DNA from: JBCBKL01 sp038521825
GTDB taxonomy: Bacteria > Pseudomonadota > Alphaproteobacteria > Rhodobacterales > Rhodobacteraceae
DNA: 64,000 nt
Direction: 5' to 3'
Assembly: GCA_038521825.1 (NCBI GenBank)
Contig: JBCBKL010000012.1
Coordinates: forward strand, 1-64,000
A program made the translations under genes and the position numbers. Below the pieces are notes generated by a model. It did no database searches. It worked only from the letters and a program-made list of their open reading frames with translations, and was not told the DNA's origin. Below, piece after piece: positions 24,473-31,979 of this stretch (position 1 is its first letter; every line of letters begins with the position of its first letter).

Positions 24473-26010
24473 CCCCTGCGCAAGACCGATCTGAGTTCCC
24501 TCAGCCGAAGCGCCCCAACCAGCTGAGCCGCAAGAAAATAGCTGAGAATTCCAACAAGGATCAGCGCGAGCAGAGCAGCATAGCGGATCGTGGGCGTGCT
24601 GAGCAGGTCGCCCAGCCCGTGCATCGTGCCCCAAAGGCACAGACCCATCAGGGCAGAGGCCACGACGATCCGCCAAAGCCGCTGCCAGAACCGCGCATCA
24701 AGTTGCGCAACGGTTCCCATGCGCCGCGTCCCCGTCCCGAGCAGCGCCACCATGACCCACCCGGCGAGCGTCGCTGCGATAGCCGGGGCGGCCCATCCGA
24801 CCAGCGGTACCAGGCCAAAGGCCGCCACCGCGTTGACCACCATTGCAACAAGCGCGAACCGGAAGGGCGAGCGGGTATCGGACCGGGCAAAATACAGCGG
24901 TTGTTGCACCTTTTGCAGCACGAAAGCAGGCAGGCCGAGCCCGTAGATCGCTGTTGCTATCGCAATGGCCCGGACGTCATCGGCACCAGTGGCACCCCGT
25001 TCGTAGAGGACCGACACCATCGGCAATGGGATGACAACAAGGGCCATGGCAGCGGGCAGGGTGAAGGCCATCGAAAACTCGGCCGCCCGTGACAGCGCGT
25101 TGCGCGAACCCTCCGCATCCTCTGCCTTGAGGCGCCGCGACAGGTCCGGCAGCAGCACGATGCCCACTGCGATGCCGATCACTCCCAGTGGCAGCTGATA
25201 GAGCCGGTCGGCGGCAAAAAGCCAGCTCACCGCCCCTTCGAACCGGCTGGCGACGAGTTGCCCGACAACAAGATTTATCTGCATCACGCCGGTCGCGAGT
25301 GCCGCCGGGATGGCGGTGACCAGCAATTGACGCATCGCGGGGTTGGGGCGCGGTATGCGCAGCTTCAGCGCATATCCCGCCCGTGCCGCGGCGCTCCATG
25401 TCAGGGCCAGCTGTGCGACACCGGCAAACGGGATTGTCCAGATCAGCCATTCGACGACCGGCGCGTCGGCCGCCCGGGCGGCGAGCATGGCGGCGATGAC
25501 CATGACGTTAAGCAGCACCGGCGCGGCAGCGGCCACGGCAAACCGCCCAGTCGCATTCAGGATCCCGGAAAAGAGGGCGGCGAGCGACATGAAAAAGATG
25601 TAGGGGAATGTGACCCGGCCATACCCGACCGTGATGTCGAAACGGTCGTCACCGCTGAACCCGCCCGCCGTGGCCCAGACCAGCGCGGGCATGAAGATCA
25701 TGGCAAGCGCTGTCAGCGACAGGGTGAGAAAGCTCAGCCATGCCAGCGCGTCGGACGCAAAGTTGGCTGCATCTTCGTCTCCTTCGACCCGTTTCGAGAA
25801 CATCGGCACGAAAGATGCGTTGAACGCCCCTTCGGCAAAGAAGCGGCGGAACATATTGGGCAAACGGAAGGCGGCCACGAATGCATCCATCAGCGGCCCG
25901 GGGCCGATCAGCGACAGGATCAGGATTTCACGCACGAAGCCCAGAATGCGTGACATGAGCGTCCAGAACCCGACGGTCAGAAAGCCTGCCATGAGCCGTA
26001 TCGGCTTCAT
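24469..26010 (-). CDS. murJ: Lipid II flippase MurJ (MviN)
   Basis: A 513-residue membrane protein of the MOP exporter superfamily that moves lipid II across the inner membrane for cell-wall growth. Fourteen helices are expected. The family start is complete (GFWTLMSRILGFVREILI), as are the conserved arginines in that segment and the phrase PNMFRRFFAEGAFNASFVPM. The length is typical (510-530). It is encoded alone on the minus strand, ending in a 4-base overlap with the rhomboid-like gene. Confidence 0.95.
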   Translation of the reverse strand: MKPIRLMAGFLTVGFWTLMSRILGFVREILILSLIGPGPLMDAFVAAFRLPNMFRRFFAEGAFNASFVPMFSKRVEGDEDAANFASDALAWLSFLTLSLTALAMIFMPALVWATAGGFSGDDRFDITVGYGRVTFPYIFFMSLAALFSGILNATGRFAVAAAAPVLLNVMVIAAMLAARAADAPVVEWLIWTIPFAGVAQLALTWSAAARAGYALKLRIPRPNPAMRQLLVTAIPAALATGVMQINLVVGQLVASRFEGAVSWLFAADRLYQLPLGVIGIAVGIVLLPDLSRRLKAEDAEGSRNALSRAAEFSMAFTLPAAMALVVIPLPMVSVLYERGATGADDVRAIAIATAIYGLGLPAFVLQKVQQPLYFARSDTRSPFRFALVAMVVNAVAAFGLVPLVGWAAPAIAATLAGWVMVALLGTGTRRMGTVAQLDARFWQRLWRIVVASALMGLCLWGTMHGLGDLLSTPTIRYAALLALILVGILSYFLAAQLVGALRLRELRSVLRRG

Positions 26011-26095
26011 CGTGTTGCCTGTGGCGCGTTTTGCATAACTGCCCCGTCGTTTTGATCAGGCATAGCGGGTCATCCAGCCCTGGGGAAGTTTCGGC

Positions 26096-27196
26096 TTACC
26101 CGATTGTCCCGCGGTTTTCGCCGATCTGACCGCGGTGCAGGAGCAGATGGTCTAGCAGGATGCAAGCCATCATTGCCTCTCCAACCGGAACGGCGCGGAT
26201 GCCCACGCAGGGGTCATGGCGGCCTTTGGTGACGATTTCCGTAGCCTCGCCGCTTTTGGTAATGGTCTTGCGGGGGGTCAGGATGGACGAGGTCGGCTTG
26301 ACCGCGAACCGCACGACAATGTCCTGTCCCGTGCTGATCCCGCCAAGGATGCCGCCAGCATGGTTGCTGGAATATTCGGGGCCATCAGGGCCCATCGTGA
26401 TCTCGTCCGCATTCAGATCACCGGTAAGCATCGCAGCCGACATGCCTTCACCGATCTCGACGCCCTTGACTGCGTTGATCGACATCATCCCGGCTGCAAG
26501 ATCGGTGTCGAGCTTGGCATAAATCGGCGCTCCAATACCCGCCGGAACGCCCCGTGCCGTAACCTCGATCACCGCGCCGACCGAATTTCCGGATTTCCGC
26601 AGATCGTCGAGGTATCCTGCCCAATCCTCCGCGGCTTTGGCATCGGGCACCCAGAACGGATTGCGTTCGATCTCATCCCAGTCAAAGTGGTCCCGGTTGA
26701 TCTCATGGGCACCCATGCGCGTCATGTAGCCCTTGACTTCGATCTGGGGCGCCATCGACTTGAGCGCTGCACGCGCCAAACCGCCCGCGGCGACGCGAGC
26801 CGCCGTTTCGCGCGCGGATGACCGGCCTCCGCCGCGATAGTCGCGGATGCCGTACTTTTGCCAATAGGTGATATCGGCATGGCCGGGACGGAACTTTTCT
26901 GCGATTTCCGAGTAGTCCTTTGAACGTTGGTCGGTATTCTCAATCATCAACTGGATTGGCGTGCCTGTCGTTTGACCCTCGAAGACGCCGGACATGATCT
27001 TGACGGCGTCCGGCTCGCGCCGCTGAGTGGTGAACTTGTTCTGGCCAGGTTTGCGTTTGTCCATCCAGATCTGAAGATCGGCCTCTGTCACGGGTACGCC
27101 GGGCGGGCAACCGTCCACCGTCGCGCCCAATGCAGGCCCGTGGCTTTCGCCCCATGTGGTGACGCGGAAGATATGACCGAAGGTGTTGAACGACAT
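26096..27196 (-). CDS. aroC: Chorismate synthase
   Basis: A 366-residue enzyme that makes chorismate from 5-enolpyruvylshikimate-3-phosphate with reduced FMN, the last step of the shikimate pathway. The three signature stretches are visible: FRVTTWGESHGPALGATVDG near the start, RPGHADITYWQKYGIRDYRG in the middle with GGGRSSARETAARVAAG, and RHDPCVGIRAVPVGEAM near the end. The length matches the family. It is divergent from the riboswitch-led thiamine importer. Confidence 0.97.
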   Translation of the reverse strand: MSFNTFGHIFRVTTWGESHGPALGATVDGCPPGVPVTEADLQIWMDKRKPGQNKFTTQRREPDAVKIMSGVFEGQTTGTPIQLMIENTDQRSKDYSEIAEKFRPGHADITYWQKYGIRDYRGGGRSSARETAARVAAGGLARAALKSMAPQIEVKGYMTRMGAHEINRDHFDWDEIERNPFWVPDAKAAEDWAGYLDDLRKSGNSVGAVIEVTARGVPAGIGAPIYAKLDTDLAAGMMSINAVKGVEIGEGMSAAMLTGDLNADEITMGPDGPEYSSNHAGGILGGISTGQDIVVRFAVKPTSSILTPRKTITKSGEATEIVTKGRHDPCVGIRAVPVGEAMMACILLDHLLLHRGQIGENRGTIG

Positions 27197-27293
27197 GGGC
27201 GGCTCCTCTGACCGGACGGTCTAACGACGGGCCCGGGCAGGCTCAAGTCGTTTCGGCTTGCGGCCATCGGAGCAGGGCAATACTGTCGTGCTT

Positions 27294-27377
27294 ACCTCGG
27301 GGTGCTTGTTTCAAGCTGAGATGCCTTTCCGGCGAACCCGTTGAACCTGAACCGGTTAACACCGGCGGAGGGAAGGT
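27294..27377 (+). promoter_or_regulatory. TPP riboswitch (THI element)
   Basis: The leader of thiB carries the conserved thiamine-pyrophosphate aptamer: TCGGGGTGC (from 27297), GCTGAGATG, ACCCGTTGAACCTGA and CCGGTTAACACCGGCGGAGG. Four-base arms ACCT (27294-27297) and AGGT (27374-27377) close helix P1. About 45 bases farther down, ATCCT can pair with AGGAT next to the thiB ribosome site, so binding of TPP probably blocks translation. Confidence 0.93.
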
Positions 27378-27429
27378 GCGGAGATCATCCACATCCTGTG
27401 CCCTGCCGCCTGCATGATGGAGGATACCC

Positions 27430-28407
27430 ATGCGTTATCTTGCGTTTGCAGCGGCTTCGATAATCGGAGCCCAAGCTGCAGCCGAAACTCCCGTTCTTAC
27501 GGTCTATACCTACGACAGTTTCGTATCCGAATGGGGCCCTGGTCCCGCGATTGAAACGGCGTTTGAGGCAACCTGTGATTGCGATCTGCAATTTGTGGGC
27601 ACGGGCGACGGCGCGGCCCTGCTGGCGCGGCTCAAGCTTGAAGGGTCGCGGACAGAGGCCGACATCATTCTGGGCCTCGACACCAATCTGACCGCAGCAG
27701 CACTTGAGACGGGCTTGTTTGCGCCGCACGGTGTCGAGGCGGACTATGACCTGCCAATCGAATGGACGGACCCAAATTTCTTGCCATACGACTGGGGATA
27801 CTTCGCCTTCGTCCATGGGGCCGATGTGGCTGCGCCCGCCAACTTCAAGGATCTGGCAGCGTCAGACCAGAAGATCGTCATTCAGGATCCGCGCTCGTCA
27901 ACGCCTGGTCTTGGACTGCTGTTGTGGGTCCAGGCTGCCTACGGTGATGAGGCTCCGACCATCTGGGACGGTCTGGCGGACAATATCGTGACAGTGACCA
28001 AGGGCTGGTCCGAAGCTTATGGCCTGTTCCTGGATGGTGAGGCTGACATGGTGCTGTCCTACACCACATCACCGGCCTACCACCTGATTGCCGAGGGGGA
28101 CGAGACCAAGGCTGCGGCACCGTTCAGTGAAGGGCATTACATGCAAGTCGAAGTCGCTGGGATGCTGGCGGGAACCGATCAACCCGATCTTGCAGCCGAT
28201 TTCATGGCATTCGTCGTGTCGGACGCCTTTCAAGAGGTCATCCCCACCACCAACTGGATGTATCCGGCCGTGACGCCCGAGGCCGGGTTGCCCGAGGGGT
28301 TCGAAACGATGATCACGCCATCCAAAAGCCTGCTCTTTTCAGCCGACGAGGCCGCGATGATGCGTGACGAAGCCCTGGCCGAATGGCTGTCGGCGCTCTC
28401 CAACTAG
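27430..28407 (+). CDS. thiB: Thiamine ABC transporter, substrate-binding protein
   Basis: A 325-residue periplasmic protein that binds thiamine, TMP or TPP. The signal peptide is YLAFAAASIIGAQAAAE, and the mature protein begins with TPVLTVYTYDSFVSEWGPGP, the ThiB hallmark. The later phrases AALLARLKLEGSRTEADIIL and PDLAADFMAFVVSDAFQEVI are also typical. A TPP riboswitch precedes it, and the permease gene overlaps its 3' end by 25 bases. A GGAGG ribosome site lies just before the ATG. Confidence 0.94.
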   Translation: MRYLAFAAASIIGAQAAAETPVLTVYTYDSFVSEWGPGPAIETAFEATCDCDLQFVGTGDGAALLARLKLEGSRTEADIILGLDTNLTAAALETGLFAPHGVEADYDLPIEWTDPNFLPYDWGYFAFVHGADVAAPANFKDLAASDQKIVIQDPRSSTPGLGLLLWVQAAYGDEAPTIWDGLADNIVTVTKGWSEAYGLFLDGEADMVLSYTTSPAYHLIAEGDETKAAAPFSEGHYMQVEVAGMLAGTDQPDLAADFMAFVVSDAFQEVIPTTNWMYPAVTPEAGLPEGFETMITPSKSLLFSADEAAMMRDEALAEWLSALSN

Positions 28408-29921
28408 GGCGGTGTTCCGGGCCGCTGATCGCGCTGATCATCCTTGGCGCGATTGGCGCGATCGTCGCAGCTGTGATTTCCCGGTCTGGGGGCCTGGCCC
28501 TGGGGCCGGGCGACATGGCCGCGATCCGCTTTACTTTTCATCAGGCGGTCTGGTCCGCCGCGCTCAGCGTTCTTCTTGCGATCCCGGTTGCCCGGGCTCT
28601 GGCGCGCCGTCGGTTCCGAGGGCGCGGAATCATCATCACTCTGCTGGGCGCGCCCTTTATCCTGCCTGTGATCGTGGCGGTTCTGGGGCTGCTCGCGGTA
28701 TTTGGCCGGGGCGGGTGGGTCAGTACGATATTGGTCGGCCTCGGCGGAGAGCCGATTTCGATCTACGGGTTTCATGGCGTGGTTCTGGCGCATGTTTTTT
28801 TCAATCTGCCCCTCGCAACGCGGTTGATCCTGCAGGCTTGGCAAGCGGTTCCGGCTGAGCGTTATCGTCTGGCCGCCCAGCTTGCGATCGATGGGTGGGC
28901 GTTCTTTCGGATAATCGAATGGCCGCTGTTACAAAGGGCGGTGCCGGGTGCCTTTGCCCTGATCTTTGTTCTGTGTCTGACCAGCTTCGCCGTCGCCCTG
29001 ACGCTGGGGGGCGGGCCCCGGGCCACGACGGTCGAACTGGCGATCTATCAGGCCTTTCGCTTTGATTTCGATCTGGGGCGGGCCGCCTTTCTGTCGCTGC
29101 TGCAACTTGGCCTTGCCGGGACCGCCGCAGCAGTGGCGGTCTGGCTGGTGCCACGGGTCGAATTGGGCCGCGGGCTGGATCGCTCGCATGACAGATGGGA
29201 CGGACGCGGTGCCGGCGCGCAAGACGCAGTTGTCATCACGCTGGCCTTCCTGTTTCTCGTCCTGCCGATTGGGGCCGTTGCCTATGACGGGATGGGCGGG
29301 CTTTTGGTACTGCCCGGGTCGGTGTTTTGGGCTGCAGTCACGTCGCTTTGGGTTGCTGGGCTGAGTGTGGGCCTCATGTTGACGGCCGCGCTGCCTCTTG
29401 CCGGATGGATGGCGATGCGGCGGCGCGCCGGGGCCGAGGTGGTCGGGATCTTCGGTATCGCGATCTCGCCCCTGATGCTGGGAACAGGGGCATTCCTGCT
29501 GATCAACCCCTATGCCGACCCCGGCCGACTTGCGTTGGTCGTTACGGCCTGCGTCAATGCGTTGATGACACTGCCTTTTGCCCTCCGTCTGATGGTGCCG
29601 GCCCTTCGGGATCTGGTAGACGACTACGGGCGGCTGTCGCTCAATCTTGGGCTGCGCGGCTGGCCTTTGTGGCGGATCGTCATCCTTCCCCGGTTGCGGG
29701 CTCAGATGGGGTTTGCCGCCGGGTTGGGCGGAGCGCTGTCCTTGGGCGATCTGGGTGTGGTGACGCTCTTTGCAGATCAGGATCGCGCCACGTTACCTTT
29801 GCAGATGTACCGGTTGATGGGCGCATACCAGATGGAGGCGGCATCGGGCGCCGCGGTCTTGCTCTTGCTGTTGGCCCTCTCGGTTTTCTGGCTATGCGAC
29901 TGGTGGGGGCGGCATGCTTAG
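28383..29921 (+). CDS. thiP: Thiamine ABC transporter, fused permease
   Basis: A 512-residue inner-membrane permease made of two BPD_transp_1 halves. Each half has its coupling loop: AERYRLAAQLAIDGWAFFRI in the first and DDYGRLSLNLGLRGWPLWRI in the second. About twelve helices are expected. The ATG at 28383 lies inside the 3' end of thiB; no other start precedes the first helix in this frame. The 3' end overlaps thiQ by 8 bases. Import is under control of the upstream TPP riboswitch. Confidence 0.92.
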   Translation: MAVGALQLGRCSGPLIALIILGAIGAIVAAVISRSGGLALGPGDMAAIRFTFHQAVWSAALSVLLAIPVARALARRRFRGRGIIITLLGAPFILPVIVAVLGLLAVFGRGGWVSTILVGLGGEPISIYGFHGVVLAHVFFNLPLATRLILQAWQAVPAERYRLAAQLAIDGWAFFRIIEWPLLQRAVPGAFALIFVLCLTSFAVALTLGGGPRATTVELAIYQAFRFDFDLGRAAFLSLLQLGLAGTAAAVAVWLVPRVELGRGLDRSHDRWDGRGAGAQDAVVITLAFLFLVLPIGAVAYDGMGGLLVLPGSVFWAAVTSLWVAGLSVGLMLTAALPLAGWMAMRRRAGAEVVGIFGIAISPLMLGTGAFLLINPYADPGRLALVVTACVNALMTLPFALRLMVPALRDLVDDYGRLSLNLGLRGWPLWRIVILPRLRAQMGFAAGLGGALSLGDLGVVTLFADQDRATLPLQMYRLMGAYQMEAASGAAVLLLLLALSVFWLCDWWGRHA

Positions 29922-30606
29922 GTTGGAACAGCTGCGGATCGGGCTCGGCGGCTTCGACCTCACCGCAGATTTCGCCGTTCAAGCCGGGGCGCGAGTCGCA
30001 GTCATCGGACCTTCCGGTGCGGGCAAGTCGTCTCTTCTGAATGCAATTGCAGGTTTCATTCCGCTGGTCGGTGGGCGTGTTCTGCTGGATGGGTCCGACA
30101 TCACCACCCTGCCACCCGATGCGCGGTCGATCACGATGCTGTTTCAGGATGGCAACCTCTTTCCGCATCTGACGCTCGCCCAGAATGTCGGGCTTGGGCT
30201 GAGGCCCACACTGCGCCTCGATGATCAGGAGCGCAGCGACGTGACCGGCGCGCTGGCCCGTGTGGGGCTGGACGGTCTGGCCGACAGGAAACCCGCGACC
30301 GTTTCGGGTGGTCAGGCAAGTCGCGCCGCGCTGGCTCGGGTGCTGGTGCAGAACCGTCCGCTCTTGCTGCTGGACGAACCCTTTGCGGCGCTCGGACCCG
30401 CATTGCGGGCCGAGATGCTGGCGCTGGTGGCAGAATTGCTGGATGAGACGCGAGCCACGCTGATGATGGTGACCCATGCGCCCGAAGATGCCCGACGGAT
30501 CGCCGATCAGATCGTCTTCGTCGACGCAGGTATTGCGCACCCGCCCGCAGCGACCGAGGCCTTGTTCGCCGATCCTCCTCCGCAACTCAAAGTCTATCTC
30601 GGCTGA
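29914..30606 (+). CDS. thiQ: Thiamine ABC transporter, ATP-binding protein
   Basis: A 230-residue ATPase of the ThiQ type. Walker A is GPSGAGKSSLL, the Q-loop is MLFQDGNLFPHLT, the signature is VSGGQASRAALARVL, and Walker B is LLLLDEPFAALGP with the switch histidine in MVTHAPEDA. It is slightly short, as ThiQ usually is. The start overlaps thiP by 8 bases. It powers uptake with ThiB and ThiP. Confidence 0.94.
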   Translation: MLRLEQLRIGLGGFDLTADFAVQAGARVAVIGPSGAGKSSLLNAIAGFIPLVGGRVLLDGSDITTLPPDARSITMLFQDGNLFPHLTLAQNVGLGLRPTLRLDDQERSDVTGALARVGLDGLADRKPATVSGGQASRAALARVLVQNRPLLLLDEPFAALGPALRAEMLALVAELLDETRATLMMVTHAPEDARRIADQIVFVDAGIAHPPAATEALFADPPPQLKVYLG

Positions 30607-30658
30607 TCTTGTCCTTGTGGGAAATTCCGGTGCAGGGTGCCCGGCGAAAGGACCAGCC

Positions 30659-31273
30659 ATGCACCCGAACCCCGCATTCCGAAAAACGCCCGACGACCAG
30701 AACCTTGCATTTGCGCGGGACCGGGCCTTTGGCATTCTAGCGGTGAACGGAGAAGCGGGGCCGCAGATCAGCCATGTTCCGTTTCTTCTCTCTGACGATG
30801 GCCAATCGGCCGATCTGCATCTTGTCCGATCGAACCCGATCGTGCGGACCATCAGCGCGCCGACATCCGCCGTGATCGCGATCAGCGGACCGGACGGATA
30901 CGTGTCGCCGGACTGGTATGGCATCGAAGATCAGGTGCCGACGTGGAACTACGTCGCCGTGCATCTGCGCGGCACGCTCAACCGACTGCCCACGGAGGAC
31001 ATGCACGACATGCTTGATCGTCAATCGGCGGCCTATGAGGACAGATTACTGCCCAAACCCCCATGGAGGACGGGCAAGATGGACCAGGAAGCGCTTCGGA
31101 AGATGCTGCGCATGATCGTCCCCTTCCGGATGGAAATCCAATCCGTCGATGGCACATGGAAGCTAAACCAGAACAAACCGGATGACGTTCGGATGCGGGC
31201 CGCGGATGCCATTGAATCAGGTGGCATCGGCAGCGAGCTGTCGGCCCTTGTTGCGATGATGCGCGATGCCTAG
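30659..31273 (+). CDS. FMN-binding negative transcriptional regulator (PaiB family)
   Basis: A 204-residue protein of the PaiB/FMN_bind_2 family with a split-barrel flavin fold. It starts MHPNPAFRKTPDDQNLAFAR, and the central segment GPDGYVSPDWYGIEDQVPTW then NY is the strongest family mark. The C-terminus holds KLNQNKPDDVRMR, also diagnostic. The ATG at 30659 follows AAAGGA. Members were first described as repressors of sporulation proteases in Bacillus, but DNA binding in this lineage is uncertain. Confidence 0.9.
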   Translation: MHPNPAFRKTPDDQNLAFARDRAFGILAVNGEAGPQISHVPFLLSDDGQSADLHLVRSNPIVRTISAPTSAVIAISGPDGYVSPDWYGIEDQVPTWNYVAVHLRGTLNRLPTEDMHDMLDRQSAAYEDRLLPKPPWRTGKMDQEALRKMLRMIVPFRMEIQSVDGTWKLNQNKPDDVRMRAADAIESGGIGSELSALVAMMRDA

Positions 31274-31303
31274 GGTGGCGCCAACGGAACGGGAGATCGC
31301 GCT

Positions 31304-31909
31304 ATGAAACTGTTGATGTCGGGGCCGTCGCCCTTTGTTCGCAAGGTTCTGGTCCTGCTGCACGAAACCGGTCAGATGGCAGATGTCGAAGCGGTTCAGG
31401 TGACCGCAGCAGTTGGCGGAACCGATGCGGCGCTGGCTGCCGCGAATCCTCTGGGGAAGATCCCGGCGCTCGTGCGCGATGACGGGCCGACGCTCTATGA
31501 CAGCCGCGTGATCTGCCGGTTCCTCGATGACCGTGCCAATGCGGGGCTCTACCCCGCGTCGAACCCATGGGAAACGCTGGTGCTGGAGGCAACGGCGGAC
31601 GGGATCATGGAGGCTGCTGTGCTGATGATCTACGAACGTCGGCTTCGTTCGCCCGACATGGTCTCGGAGCCCTGGCTGGAAGGGCAGTGGGAAAAGGTCG
31701 CGCGGGGTCTCGATGCACTTAATGATCGTTGGATCAGTCACCTAAACGGCAAGCCCGACATCGGCCATATCGGGGTGGCCTGTGCCCTTGGCTACCTGGA
31801 CTTCCGGCACCCCGAGAGGAACTGGCGCGACGGGCGGGATGCACTGGCGGCATGGTACGAAACCTTCGCCGCCCGCCCGTCGATGCAGGAAACGATGCCT
31901 GTTGGTTAG
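31304..31909 (+). CDS. Glutathione S-transferase family protein
   Basis: A 201-residue GST. The thioredoxin-like N-terminal domain has the glutathione-site phrase SGPSPFVRKVLVLLHET, the cis-proline segment NPLGKIPALVRDDGPTLYDS, and then a helical C-terminal domain (GHIGVACALGYLDFRHPERN). A serine in SPFVRK is the likely catalytic residue. Detoxification or stress function is probable; the substrate is unknown. It follows the PaiB-like gene after 30 bases and may share its transcript. Confidence 0.9.
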   Translation: MKLLMSGPSPFVRKVLVLLHETGQMADVEAVQVTAAVGGTDAALAAANPLGKIPALVRDDGPTLYDSRVICRFLDDRANAGLYPASNPWETLVLEATADGIMEAAVLMIYERRLRSPDMVSEPWLEGQWEKVARGLDALNDRWISHLNGKPDIGHIGVACALGYLDFRHPERNWRDGRDALAAWYETFAARPSMQETMPVG

Positions 31910-31979
31910 ACTGTGATACGTTTGGACGGAAACGGTTCAACACCCGCTGCGGACCAGCTTCACCCGTCACCGTCCCGAG

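Noticed and set aside
28383..28407. thiP/thiB overlap of 25 bases as a frameshift
   Set aside because: Both frames are intact with family-typical ends; overlapping starts are frequent in this genome.
29680..30924. 414-codon frame antisense to thiP/thiQ
   Set aside because: Covers three real genes on the other strand and shows no domain.
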